Shown here: positions 53,781 through 62,740 of the stretch, piece by piece
How the letters are laid out: each line of letters starts with the position of its first letter
Position numbering within the stretch: position 1 is the stretch's first letter
Position numbers and translations under genes: made by a program
The notes under the pieces: generated by a model
The model's database searches: none
What the model saw: the letters and a program-made list of their open reading frames with translations, nothing else
Told to the model about the DNA's origin: nothing
Assembly (NCBI RefSeq): GCF_028561755.1
Contig: NZ_JAQQTD010000001.1
Location: 434,001 to 498,000, forward strand
Direction: 5' to 3'
DNA from: Altibacter sp. HG106
GTDB lineage: Bacteria; Bacteroidota; Bacteroidia; Flavobacteriales; Flavobacteriaceae
DNA: 64,000 bases

Positions 53781-56110
53781 AAGTTTTTAATCTGCCCATT
53801 CTACTTGCCTTTCTCGGTCTATTGGGTTGCCAAGATCAAAAGCCATCCACAAACACTTCGACACTACGAACACTATTGGATGGCAGCCCCTCCATCAAGG
53901 GAACACAACAATACCTATCATCGCCCTTTGTAACAGCAGGAAATCGCGTTTATATGGTAGGGCATCAAGACGGTAGTTTTCCTGATCTTGGATGGCACAT
54001 CAAAGGAGAAATGGGTGGTATTTGGAACCACCCTATCAAATTGATGGATGGTTTTGAGGCGCGAATGCTTACCGAAAAAGACACCGTTGCACTCGAAAGC
54101 GCACAACAATTTACGAATTACCCTTTTGCCAATAGTTTGAAATATGCTGAACACAATGGTCTCGATATCACCCGAACGCACTTCGTGCCTGATGATGTGG
54201 AAGGGATCTTAATTCAATATGAATTCAACAACACCGAAGACGTAACAAAAGAGTTTCAATTTGAATTTACAGGGCAGACCGATCTACGCCCCACTTGGTT
54301 AGGCAAGCGAACCGAAATGATTGATGCTGCCGATAGTTTACAGTATATTGCTGCCTTGAATGCTTGGCAAGCGAAAGACGCAAGCAATCCTTGGTTTGTG
54401 ATCTTTGGTACCGAACGCACACCTGAAACACACACCCACCTTCCCAATACGCAAACCGGGAAAGGGGCATCCGGAGTAACCACCTATAAACTTTCCCTGC
54501 CACCGAAAAGCAGCGAAGTCCTTACCGTTACCATCGCCGGCTCTTATCAGTCTTCGGAAGCAGCCATTTCTTCCTTTGAGACCCTTCAACAGCAATGGCA
54601 GTCCTTGTTCGAAACAAAAAAACAACGCTACCAAGACTTGGCCGCTCAAACCAAGTTGACCACACCAGACACGCTATTAAATAAGGCATTCGAATGGTTA
54701 AAATATAACAACGACTGGCTCGTACGAACGGTTCCGGAGATCGGTTCGGGCATTGGGGCCGGACTCCCGGACTACCCGTGGTGGTTTGGTGTGGACAGTG
54801 AATACGCACTGCAAGGCTATATGGTACTGGGACAAACTGAAGCTGTTTACAATACCATTGCAGTAATAGACAGCATGTCGCGCGTTACAAACGGCAACGG
54901 TCGTATCATTCATGAAATGTCTACCAATGGGGCGGTTTTCAATCCCGGAAACATCAATGAAACTCCGCAGTTCGCCTCCTTAATATGGCAAGTTTTTCAG
55001 TGGAACGGAGATCTCGAATTCTTGCGGAAGTATTTTCCAACCATTGAAAGCGGACTGGATTGGTTGCTTGCGGAAAACGATGCCGACGGGAATCTGTTGC
55101 CGGATGGTTTTGGTATGATGGAGATCCACGGAATGGATAGCGAGATGATCGATGTGGCCAGTTACACACAAAAGGCCTTTGCCGATGCCGCTAAAATGGC
55201 GGTGATCTTGGAAAAACCTGAATTGGCCGAACGCTATACCGACATAGCAGCCCAGTTGAAGCAAAAGATCAATACCGATTTTTGGTCGGAAGCCTTTCAA
55301 AGCTATGCGGATTTCATCGGAACCGACACTCAAGCCCTGCAACTTATTGAGGATGCTATGGTGCGTGCCGATAGCTTGAACAAACCATGGGCAGTAGCAG
55401 AATTACAGCAGACGAAGCAGGAAATTATTGCGCACCCTTCTGCCACGCCAAGACCCTTTGTTGTACACCATAACTGGGTGGTAAACACTCCTATGGAAGT
55501 AGGAATTGCCACACCCGAACAAGCCACAAAAGCCTTACAAACAGCAGCCAAGTACACCAACCCTTTTGGGGTATTTGTCACCGGTATAGATCGCGATGAG
55601 AATGCTGCCTCAGAAGAAGGGTCTTTTCAAGGCGGAAAGGTGTTTACGTATACCGGCGCAGTGATGACCTTACCCACCGGCGTTCAAGCCATTGCGAACA
55701 ATCAGTATGGGCAACCCGACCAAGCCTTGGGATATGTAAAGAATATTATACGCAGCTTCAGTTTTGCACTTCCGGGAAGTATCTACGAAGTATCCCCAGA
55801 CTACGGAATGTTCACGCAAGCTTGGAATGCTTACGGTATTGCGGTGCCTGTCGTCACGCAGTTCTTCGGAATACAACCCACAGCGCATCAAAAAGAGATT
55901 ATGGTACAACCACAACTTCCGAGTACCTGGAAGAAGGTTTCTCTAGAAAATGTTCGGGTAGGCAATAACAAGATCTCCTTGTATTTTGAAAATAATGATG
56001 ATACCAAAACCTGGCATCTTCAGCAAAAAAAACCGATTGGAACCTGGCGTTTCAATTCAGCAAAAAAACACATTCCATTCCTAAGATCGAATCAGGAAAC
56101 GGAAAGCTAA
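53777..56110 (+). CDS. Six-hairpin glycosidase-like lipoprotein
   Basis: A 777-residue lipoprotein with lipobox LLGC (Cys18). An N-terminal beta domain fills about 30-260. An (alpha/alpha)6 barrel lies at about 300-690, with DYPWWFGVDSEYALQGYMVLGQ, NGRIIHEMSTNGAV and NDADGNLLPDGFGMMEIHG. A short C-terminal beta domain follows. This resembles amylo-alpha-1,6-glucosidase/debranching and related six-hairpin glycoside hydrolases. Asp and Glu at those loops are catalytic candidates. The substrate is unknown. It overlaps the HsdR-N gene by 4 bases and precedes an esterase lipoprotein by 18 bases, possibly forming a glycan-degrading pair. Confidence 0.85.
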   Translation: MKVFNLPILLAFLGLLGCQDQKPSTNTSTLRTLLDGSPSIKGTQQYLSSPFVTAGNRVYMVGHQDGSFPDLGWHIKGEMGGIWNHPIKLMDGFEARMLTEKDTVALESAQQFTNYPFANSLKYAEHNGLDITRTHFVPDDVEGILIQYEFNNTEDVTKEFQFEFTGQTDLRPTWLGKRTEMIDAADSLQYIAALNAWQAKDASNPWFVIFGTERTPETHTHLPNTQTGKGASGVTTYKLSLPPKSSEVLTVTIAGSYQSSEAAISSFETLQQQWQSLFETKKQRYQDLAAQTKLTTPDTLLNKAFEWLKYNNDWLVRTVPEIGSGIGAGLPDYPWWFGVDSEYALQGYMVLGQTEAVYNTIAVIDSMSRVTNGNGRIIHEMSTNGAVFNPGNINETPQFASLIWQVFQWNGDLEFLRKYFPTIESGLDWLLAENDADGNLLPDGFGMMEIHGMDSEMIDVASYTQKAFADAAKMAVILEKPELAERYTDIAAQLKQKINTDFWSEAFQSYADFIGTDTQALQLIEDAMVRADSLNKPWAVAELQQTKQEIIAHPSATPRPFVVHHNWVVNTPMEVGIATPEQATKALQTAAKYTNPFGVFVTGIDRDENAASEEGSFQGGKVFTYTGAVMTLPTGVQAIANNQYGQPDQALGYVKNIIRSFSFALPGSIYEVSPDYGMFTQAWNAYGIAVPVVTQFFGIQPTAHQKEIMVQPQLPSTWKKVSLENVRVGNNKISLYFENNDDTKTWHLQQKKPIGTWRFNSAKKHIPFLRSNQETES

Positions 56111-56128
56111 CAGAAAATACCGACTATT

Positions 56129-57028
56129 ATGTTATTAAAACGTCTTCGAAAGAACTGGTGGTTTCTTTTACATCGCGCTAAGATCCTTGGCTTTATAATG
56201 ACGAGCTTGACGATACTTGCGTGTACTTCCCCTGAAACTCAGCCAACAAAAGGAAAGGTTGTACAAGGGGAGCTTTCCACCAAAAAACTATCCAATGATG
56301 TCGCTTATCAGGTGTATCTTCCGCCTAACTATGACAGCCTTACCACAAAGTTGCCCATACTTTATCTCTTACATGGCCATGGTGGAGATCACCAAGATTG
56401 GTTTCAAGAGGAAGAAGGTGATGTTGCGCGCTTGTTAGACTCCTTGATCCAGAATGAAATCATTCCCCCACTGATCGCAACCACCATCGACGCCGGAAAC
56501 TCTTGGTATGTAAATAGAGACGAGATACAGATGGAAGATTTTTATCTTTCAGAATTCATGCCCTTCCTTGAAACAGCATATCGCATTGACACCAATCAAC
56601 GTATTATCGCCGGAAATTCGGCCGGTGGATACGGGGCGTTACGCTTTTCATTACGGCAACCACAAACCTTTCAACAGGTCATTTTATTGAGTCCGGCCTC
56701 CTACGAACCGCTGCCTCCGGCCATTAGTTCGTCTCGAAAGGTAAAAGCCTTTGCCAAAGACAGTATTTTCAGCGACTCCATATGGAGCGATTATTCGTAT
56801 ACGCATCGATGGCAAAACGCACAGCGCAATGATGATCCTCCTTTCTATTTTTTGTCGGTGGGAGATGATGATGTTTTTAACATTGTTCCGGTGGTCACCC
56901 GGTTACAGCAGCAGATGCTTCAGGACAGCATCCCGAATGAATTGAGGATAAGCGATGGAGGTCACGATTGGAAGTGTTGGAAACACCATACGGTAGCTGC
57001 GCTTACTCAAATTTTTAATACCCCCTAA
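56129..57028 (+). CDS. Esterase D/feruloyl-esterase-like alpha/beta-hydrolase lipoprotein
   Basis: A 299-residue alpha/beta-hydrolase of the putative esterase family (PF00756 type). The N-terminus is long and basic before a hydrophobic run ending LTILAC (Cys32), so it is probably lipidated. Motifs are LYLLHGHGGDHQDW, the nucleophile in IAGNSAGGYGAL, Asp in SVGDDDVF and His in DGGHDWKCW. Such enzymes deacylate glycans or cleave ester-linked substituents. It follows the six-hairpin glycosidase in the same direction, consistent with joint glycan processing. It ends 1 base from the convergent lipoprotein gene. Confidence 0.88.
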   Translation: MLLKRLRKNWWFLLHRAKILGFIMTSLTILACTSPETQPTKGKVVQGELSTKKLSNDVAYQVYLPPNYDSLTTKLPILYLLHGHGGDHQDWFQEEEGDVARLLDSLIQNEIIPPLIATTIDAGNSWYVNRDEIQMEDFYLSEFMPFLETAYRIDTNQRIIAGNSAGGYGALRFSLRQPQTFQQVILLSPASYEPLPPAISSSRKVKAFAKDSIFSDSIWSDYSYTHRWQNAQRNDDPPFYFLSVGDDDVFNIVPVVTRLQQQMLQDSIPNELRISDGGHDWKCWKHHTVAALTQIFNTP

Positions 57029-57029
57029 C

Positions 57030-57857
57030 CTAGTTACGCGTCACTATTTCAGCTCCTTCCGGTTTTTTGAAAACGGAAGCCTCCAAAGGTGTTTGTGTGA
57101 TCGAGATATTCTTAAAGACGAGGTCGTTCCGCTCACTTGTAGGCTGATTATTTTCCACTTCGTACCAGGTAAGTTTTTCCGGCAGTAAGAGCCCGTTTAC
57201 CGCTTTCCAACGGTCGTATTTTATATAATGCCAATCTGAACTTTGCTCGCCAGAGCGATAGGTCACGGTATACCCTAGCCATTGCATGGTATGGTCCTCC
57301 GGGTGGGTGTACAATTTGTATTCGTCTTCGGGAGAGACACCGGTACCCGCCTTATAACTAATTTTAGTAACATCGTAGGTGGTTCCCGCTAAGGTTTCCT
57401 GCGGAAGGGTTTCGTAAACAATCCCGGGATCGGCCAGTACATAAGGCATGGCGTAAAAGTAGAACATTAAATTGTAATAAAAATGAGCATTTCCGGGATA
57501 CGCATCTTCCTTATTTTCTAACAGCCATACCGAGTTGCCGTCGTAGCCCATTGACCAATGTTCGTGTTCGATTTTTGTAAGGCGATTCGGCAATGACACC
57601 GTGTGAATCTCGACACCCGATCGCCCTCTAAATTCAAAACATAGGTTTTGCATGGCGTTCCAGTTTGCCCTTCCACCGTGGGCCTCAAGCACCTCCTGCA
57701 TTAAGGCCGGGAGCGCCTCCGATGGGTGGGTTACTTCGGAAACTTCCAATGCTTTCATTTCGGAAGGATTGGTTTGTTTAGAAGTGTCGTTACAGCTAAG
57801 GAACAATGTTGCCACGACCATCAATGACAGTGTTTGCAGTTGCTTTTTCATAGGCAT
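57030..57857 (-). CDS. DUF6503-like lipoprotein
   Basis: A 275-residue lipoprotein with lipobox FLSC (Cys near 22). The mature part begins with a short acidic linker, then ALMQEVLEAHGGRANWNAMQNLCFEFRG, a pattern common to periplasmic flavobacterial lipoproteins labelled DUF6503. Many aromatic residues and strands follow (GYDGNSVWLLEN, HFYYNLMFYFYAMPYV). The function is unknown; the LolA-like look of the fold suggests lipid or hydrophobic ligand binding. An ATG at 57851 (MKKQLQ) is an alternative start. It follows the T9SS gene by 2 bases, so the two are coupled. Confidence 0.8.
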   Translation of the reverse strand: MPMKKQLQTLSLMVVATLFLSCNDTSKQTNPSEMKALEVSEVTHPSEALPALMQEVLEAHGGRANWNAMQNLCFEFRGRSGVEIHTVSLPNRLTKIEHEHWSMGYDGNSVWLLENKEDAYPGNAHFYYNLMFYFYAMPYVLADPGIVYETLPQETLAGTTYDVTKISYKAGTGVSPEDEYKLYTHPEDHTMQWLGYTVTYRSGEQSSDWHYIKYDRWKAVNGLLLPEKLTWYEVENNQPTSERNDLVFKNISITQTPLEASVFKKPEGAEIVTRN

Positions 57858-57859
57858 GT

Positions 57860-58768
57860 CTATTGTTTAATAAATCGAATGGTTTTTGAGACACCTTCTT
57901 TCTGAAGCTTCAGAAAATATATTCCCGAAGCCAATCCGGTCACCGACATCGTTGGTCGGTTTCCCACCAAGGTACTTACAACAACTGTTTTTCCTGCTAC
58001 GTTGTGCACCGCAGCCTGAACTTCCGAAGTATTTTCTGAAAATTGAAAACGCAATTCAGATGCCACGATTGTTGCCTCCAAGCTGGCGGCATCGAAAAAT
58101 GCATCATTAATACCAAAACTTCCATCGGTGCTGATTTCGAAGGTAAATACTTCATAATAACACTGGCGTTCCAGATTATTCATACGCCCGTAAATAGTTT
58201 GTGGATTACTTTCATTGGCAAATGCCTCTGGAGTTGTGATGACATTTTCCTCATTGTCGGCATCCTCTTGGCTACGGTAATAGTCAAATAAAAACAAAAA
58301 GCGATCCTGACTCCCAAGTACGGTGCTTTCGTTAGCAGTTAGGTCAAAGATCGCCTCACCATCACCATCACCTTCAATAATTTCAAGATTTTCCGGGGCA
58401 TTCTCGACCACGGGGATCAAGGGTACAATAATTTGAAAGGAAACCACTTCCCAACCTTGTCCGTTCGTGCTTTGGAGTCGGGCGAAAATCAATTGCGGAT
58501 TGGCCGTATTGGTAAAATTTTCAGGATTGGGAAAGGCGTTATTATTTCCAAGCGCATCTCCCGAGGTGGGGTGATAGCTTACCACCACATTCGATTGCCC
58601 GTTGATGATTTGCGTTTCGGTTTCGGTGAGATCAAAAACTTCCGTTTGATCGCCGGGGTTATTTACATCACATTCAATAAGGTCGTCTGGAATTCCCGCT
58701 ACTACCTGGGCTTGAAGGAGGGTTGTCATTCCGAAGAAATAGAAAAAAAGAAGTAATTTTTGAAGCAT
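57860..58768 (-). CDS. T9SS type A cargo protein with two repeated surface-type segments
   Basis: A 302-residue secreted protein. The signal peptide covers 1-20 (ending TLLQAQ). Two related segments follow: DLIECDVNNPGDQTEVFDLTE near 27 and ENLEIIEGDGDGEAIFDLTAN near 125, each leading to NPQLIFARLQS or NPQTIYGRMNN. This is the repeat seen in large flavobacterial gliding- and adhesion-type cargo proteins, here in only two copies. A type A sorting tail (LRFQFSENTSEVQAAV to KTIRFIKQ) fills about 235-302. A full TACTTTTG -7 box lies 16 bases before the start. Confidence 0.85.
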   Translation of the reverse strand: MLQKLLLFFYFFGMTTLLQAQVVAGIPDDLIECDVNNPGDQTEVFDLTETETQIINGQSNVVVSYHPTSGDALGNNNAFPNPENFTNTANPQLIFARLQSTNGQGWEVVSFQIIVPLIPVVENAPENLEIIEGDGDGEAIFDLTANESTVLGSQDRFLFLFDYYRSQEDADNEENVITTPEAFANESNPQTIYGRMNNLERQCYYEVFTFEISTDGSFGINDAFFDAASLEATIVASELRFQFSENTSEVQAAVHNVAGKTVVVSTLVGNRPTMSVTGLASGIYFLKLQKEGVSKTIRFIKQ

Positions 58769-58784
58769 TGTAATTCGTTTTTTT

Positions 58785-58792
58785 CAAAAGTA
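58785..58792 (-). promoter_or_regulatory. Predicted -7 box for the minus-strand T9SS gene
   Basis: TACTTTTG on the minus strand is a full match to TAnnTTTG; start near 58780, 12 bases before the ATG at 58768. It is divergent from the methyltransferase promoter. Confidence 0.5.
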
Positions 58793-58811
58793 GCGTTTAT
58801 AATTTTCAAAG

Positions 58812-58819
58812 TATCTTTG
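58812..58819 (+). promoter_or_regulatory. Predicted -7 box for the SpoU methyltransferase gene, possibly leaderless
   Basis: TATCTTTG is a full match to TAnnTTTG. It ends 4 bases before the ATG at 58824, so the transcript would start at or near the A of the start codon. The box is the right half of a small palindrome, CAAAGTATCTTTG (58807-58819). No -33 element is clear. Confidence 0.45.
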
Positions 58820-58823
58820 TGTT

Positions 58824-59627
58824 ATGCCAAAATTTCTTAGCAGTCTCCAAAATCCGCTGGTAAAAAAGTACCGCCTACTTCAGGAGAAATCGAAAGAACG
58901 CCGCCAACAAGAGTTGTTTCCCATAGAGGGGCAACGGGAAATTGAATTGGCCCTCGGCAATGGGTATCGCTTACACACTTTGTTTGTTCAGCCCGAAATT
59001 GTGGCCGAAGAATGGCTGCGCCAAATGCAGGCATCAATAGCTTCCGAAGCCATCATTCATGTAAGTACCGAGGTCTATGAAAAACTTGCATACAGAGGTT
59101 CTACCGAAGGCGTTTTGGCATTGGCACATCAAAAAAAACACAGCCTAGACGAACTTAGCTTCACGCGTAAGAACCCACTATTACTGGTGGCTGAAGCACC
59201 CGAAAAGCCCGGAAATATTGGCGCCTTGTTGCGTACTGCAGATGCAGCAGATCTAGATGGTATTATCATCGCCAACCCCAAAACCGACCTATACAACCCA
59301 AATATCATTCGCAGCAGCGTGGGTTGTTTGTTTACCCGTTCTGTCGCCGCGGCAACGACGACAGAAATCATTGCCTGGCTGACTAAAAATAATATTGCCA
59401 TCTATGCCGCTACCTTACAAGACGCGGTTCCGTATCATACGCTGGACTACCAGAGCGCTACTGCAATCGTTGTGGGTACTGAGGCCTACGGACTTACCGA
59501 GGCCTGGAGGATGGCAAGCAAAAAGAACATTATGATACCCATGCAAGGAGATATTGATTCTATGAACGTCTCGGTAGCAGCGGGAATTCTTATCTTTGAG
59601 GCCAAACGACAACGCAATTTTGAATGA
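58824..59627 (+). CDS. SpoU/TrmH family RNA 2'-O-methyltransferase
   Basis: A 267-residue SPOUT enzyme that 2'-O-methylates a ribose in rRNA or tRNA with S-adenosylmethionine. The N-terminal substrate-binding part has LVKKYRLLQEKSKERRQQELFPIEGQ. The knotted domain has motif 1 PGNIGALLRTADA, motif 2 IVVGTEAYGLTEAW and motif 3 IPMQGDIDSMNVSVAAGILIFE. The target base cannot be read. The stop overlaps the next ATG (ATGA). Confidence 0.94.
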   Translation: MPKFLSSLQNPLVKKYRLLQEKSKERRQQELFPIEGQREIELALGNGYRLHTLFVQPEIVAEEWLRQMQASIASEAIIHVSTEVYEKLAYRGSTEGVLALAHQKKHSLDELSFTRKNPLLLVAEAPEKPGNIGALLRTADAADLDGIIIANPKTDLYNPNIIRSSVGCLFTRSVAAATTTEIIAWLTKNNIAIYAATLQDAVPYHTLDYQSATAIVVGTEAYGLTEAWRMASKKNIMIPMQGDIDSMNVSVAAGILIFEAKRQRNFE

Positions 59628-60856
59628 GCCCCGAAGTCCTTTTCTACATCTTAATTGGAATTATAATTCTCAACTTTATTTGGGATACTGCACTCGGACT
59701 CCTCAATGCAAACCATTTTGACGATCCCGTACCGGAGGAATTACAAGGGGTATTTGAAGAAGGCGAATACCAAAAATCGCAACGGTATAAAAAGGCGTCT
59801 TTTCGATTCGGACTCCTAAGCAGTTCGTTTTCGTTGGTGGTGACGCTCGCGTTCTTTTTTTTGGAAGGCTTTGCCTGGGTAGATGCCATCGCGCGTTCGG
59901 TCACTAGCCACCCTGTTTGGGTGGGATTGCTGTTCTTCGGAATTATCATGTTTGCTTCCGACCTGTTATCGACGCCATTTTCATACTATAGAACCTTCGT
60001 GATCGAGGAACAATTTGGGTTCAACAAAACCACGCCGAAACTCTTTTTTATAGACAAACTCAAAGGATGGTTATTACTAGGAATAGTAGGCGGTGGCGTG
60101 CTGGCCGCATTGATACTGTTTTACGAATGGGTAGGTGCTTCTTTTTGGTGGTACGCCTGGGGGTTGATTACCCTCATTAGCCTCTTAATGAACCTCTTCT
60201 ATGCGCGATTAATTGTGCCACTTTTCAACAAACAAACGCCGCTGGAGGAAGGTTCGCTACGCACTCAAATTGAAGCCTATGCGCAGCAAGTTGGATTCGA
60301 TCTAAAGAACATTTTCGTGATCGATGGTTCTAAGCGAAGTACTAAAGCGAACGCCTACTTCTCCGGCTTTGGGAGTCAGAAACGAATCACGCTCTACGAT
60401 ACCTTGATTAACGATTTGGAAGATTCAGAAATTGTGGCTGTCCTGGCGCACGAAGTAGGACACTATAAAAAAAGGCATATTATAACCAATCTCATCGCAG
60501 CAACCCTGAGTACCGGGATTACCTTGTGGTTGTTATCGTTGCTTATCGGAAACCCACTGTTATCCGAAGCCTTGTCGGTTGCAGAACCCTCATTTCACAT
60601 AGGATTGATCGCTTTTACGGTTTTGTTCACACCTATTTCTGAAATCACCGGACTTTTCATGAACATGATCTCGCGGGCCTTCGAATATCAAGCCGATCGA
60701 TACGCCGAAACAACTTTTGCAGCGGCTCCCTTGATCAATGCCCTCAAAAAACTATCCAAACACAGTTTGAGTAATTTAACACCACATCCTGCCTACGTAT
60801 TCTTCTACTACTCCCATCCTACCCTCCTTCAACGTGTTCAGCATTTGAAACGCTAA
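59624..60856 (+). CDS. M48 family metallopeptidase (CAAX protease Ste24 type)
   Basis: A 410-residue inner-membrane zinc protease with about seven hydrophobic helices. The zinc site is LAHEVGHYKKRH, and the third ligand is Glu in AFEYQADRYAE. The N-terminal extension before the catalytic domain (SYYRTFVIEEQFGFNKTT) is as in Ste24 homologues. Bacterial members process or clear membrane proteins; there is no prenylation pathway here, so a quality-control role is more likely than CAAX cleavage. Confidence 0.93.
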   Translation: MSPEVLFYILIGIIILNFIWDTALGLLNANHFDDPVPEELQGVFEEGEYQKSQRYKKASFRFGLLSSSFSLVVTLAFFFLEGFAWVDAIARSVTSHPVWVGLLFFGIIMFASDLLSTPFSYYRTFVIEEQFGFNKTTPKLFFIDKLKGWLLLGIVGGGVLAALILFYEWVGASFWWYAWGLITLISLLMNLFYARLIVPLFNKQTPLEEGSLRTQIEAYAQQVGFDLKNIFVIDGSKRSTKANAYFSGFGSQKRITLYDTLINDLEDSEIVAVLAHEVGHYKKRHIITNLIAATLSTGITLWLLSLLIGNPLLSEALSVAEPSFHIGLIAFTVLFTPISEITGLFMNMISRAFEYQADRYAETTFAAAPLINALKKLSKHSLSNLTPHPAYVFFYYSHPTLLQRVQHLKR

Positions 60857-60894
60857 GGCACGAACTTCCTAAAGGAATTGCGTATTTTAGTAGG

Positions 60895-62637
60895 ATGAAA
60901 TATTTCGCAACGCTCCTTTTTCTCTTCATTATTAGTAGCGCCCCCATCCCGATGTGCGCACAGGTAAAAGATTCTATTTCTAAAGAAATGGGGCTTCCCT
61001 CAAAAGATAGCGTGGTAAATAAGAATGATGAATTCTACACCAACCCGCTAAGTGATTACAATGAAGCCTACTACGTGGTCAACCGACTGAACGATCAAAT
61101 TGGCCTCCCTCCTACGAGCTTTAACCTTCGTACCCCACAGGCTACCTTAGAACATTTTGTGCTGAGCGCCCGCAACAACGATTTTCAGGACGCCATCCAC
61201 GCCATGAACTTCAATTTAATGCCTAAAACGCTTACCGAGGAAGATGCGATCACCCTGGCGAAGAAACTGTACTTTGTTATTAATCAGCGAACCAATATCA
61301 ATTGGGATGGCGTGTCCGATCGACCCGACGGACAAGTAGACATTAGCACCACCACCAATCAAGCCATCGCCGGAAAGCCCAGAAGAAGCGTGGTTTTTGG
61401 CGAAGTAGCATTGGGAGATCGCGACATTGTGTTTCGGGTGCAACGGGTGCGCTACAAAGACTACGGTGCGTTATGGTTAATTTCTGCCAATACGGTTGAC
61501 AATATTGAACCCTTATACCAGGAATACGGGCCGCGTAAATTAGATCTGATGATGCCCGATTGGGCGCGGATCACTTTTTTAGGAATACCGGTCTGGAAGG
61601 TGGCAGGAACCCTCATTCTGTTATTGTTGGCGTATTTCTTCGGAAGAGTGCTAACCTATTTGTTCCGAAAGCTTTTTCATCGTTCCAAAAAAATCTGGAT
61701 CAACCATATTGCCAACAAACTGGCACGACCTGCGGGACTTCTTTTCGGAACCTTATTCTTTTATGTCACCTTAGATCAGTTGATCTCACTCTCGGGGGGG
61801 CTGGCGAATATTGTCTATACCAGCCTTATCGTTTTGATGATTGGATCAGTGACCTGGTTTGTCACCAGTTTTGTCGATTATCTAATGACCTACATCGCCG
61901 AAAACAAGATTGGGGATGTTTCCGAAGAAGAAAACGAAGAAGCCCGAAAGATGCTCACTTATATTTCGGTCGCGAGACGTGTGGTGACCTTTGCCATCGT
62001 GGTCATTGGAGGCTATATCATCATTTCACAGTTCAGAGCCCTGGAAAAAGTAGGGATATCGCTGCTCGCCTCGGCCGGAGTGGTTACTGTAATTCTGGGT
62101 ATTGCTGCGCAAAATACCCTGGGTAATATCTTCGCCGGACTCCAAATTGCGATAACACGTCCACTTCGGGTGGGCGACACCGTCATTATCAAGGATGAAT
62201 GGGGTCATGTGGAAGAAATTGGCTTTACGTACCTCGTGGTGCGAACCTGGGATTTACGCCGACTCGTAATTCCGTTAAAGTGGGTGATTTCGAACATCTT
62301 TGAAAATTGGTCGATGACCAGTTCCCATCAAATTAGACCCATCGTCATTCATGCCGATTACCGTCTAGACGTTCCGAAGGTGCGTCAAAAATTTGAAGAA
62401 CTTTTAGAAGCTTCGGAAGAATGGGATCGTGAGAGTCCGCCTGTCCTTCAAGTAGTAGATACCAGCGATAAATCCATTCAACTAAGAGCCTTGTGCAGTG
62501 CTAAAGATGTGAATGCAGCATGGAATTTGCACTGCGAACTTCGGGAAGCTCTGGTGGCGTACATTTGCGAGCTGGAAGAAGGTACCTATCTCACACGAGA
62601 ACGAATCGATTTGCAATCGGCTTCCGAAGCAAAATAA
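60895..62637 (+). CDS. Mechanosensitive channel of the MscS family
   Basis: A 580-residue membrane protein. The signal peptide covers 1-22 (ending PMCAQ). A periplasmic domain fills about 25-225, and helices lie near 230-250, 280-305 and 355-385. The pore-lining helix and MscS core are at about 395-460 (LGIAAQNTLGNIFAGLQIAITRPLRVGDTVIIKDEWGHVEEIGFTYLVVRTWD-like pattern, read in parts), followed by a cytosolic vestibule. It is longer than the E. coli MscS minimum because of the extra periplasmic domain. It should release solutes on hypo-osmotic shock. A TATTTTAG box ends 4 bases before the ATG. Confidence 0.93.
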   Translation: MKYFATLLFLFIISSAPIPMCAQVKDSISKEMGLPSKDSVVNKNDEFYTNPLSDYNEAYYVVNRLNDQIGLPPTSFNLRTPQATLEHFVLSARNNDFQDAIHAMNFNLMPKTLTEEDAITLAKKLYFVINQRTNINWDGVSDRPDGQVDISTTTNQAIAGKPRRSVVFGEVALGDRDIVFRVQRVRYKDYGALWLISANTVDNIEPLYQEYGPRKLDLMMPDWARITFLGIPVWKVAGTLILLLLAYFFGRVLTYLFRKLFHRSKKIWINHIANKLARPAGLLFGTLFFYVTLDQLISLSGGLANIVYTSLIVLMIGSVTWFVTSFVDYLMTYIAENKIGDVSEEENEEARKMLTYISVARRVVTFAIVVIGGYIIISQFRALEKVGISLLASAGVVTVILGIAAQNTLGNIFAGLQIAITRPLRVGDTVIIKDEWGHVEEIGFTYLVVRTWDLRRLVIPLKWVISNIFENWSMTSSHQIRPIVIHADYRLDVPKVRQKFEELLEASEEWDRESPPVLQVVDTSDKSIQLRALCSAKDVNAAWNLHCELREALVAYICELEEGTYLTRERIDLQSASEAK

Positions 62638-62704
62638 GGAATAAAAGTGATATAGTTGTCAAGGATTTAGCGGAAGAAAATTGCTCTTTGGGAACGTAAA
62701 ATAA

Positions 62705-62736
62705 ATTGGTCAATTAAACGGGAAATTGTACTTTTA
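62705..62736 (+). promoter_or_regulatory. Predicted promoter of the RelA/SpoT gene, possibly leaderless
   Basis: ATTG (62705-62708), 20 bases, TACTTTTA (62729-62736), each with one mismatch to TTTG-N19-21-TAnnTTTG. The -7 box ends 4 bases before the ATG at 62741, so a leaderless mRNA is possible. Confidence 0.45.
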
Positions 62737-62740
62737 ATCT

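Noticed and set aside
61560-62126. 188-codon plus-strand frame inside the MscS gene
   Set aside because: It is an out-of-frame shadow of a gene with intact MscS motifs; its composition (Arg, Cys, Gly rich) is typical of a frame shadow.
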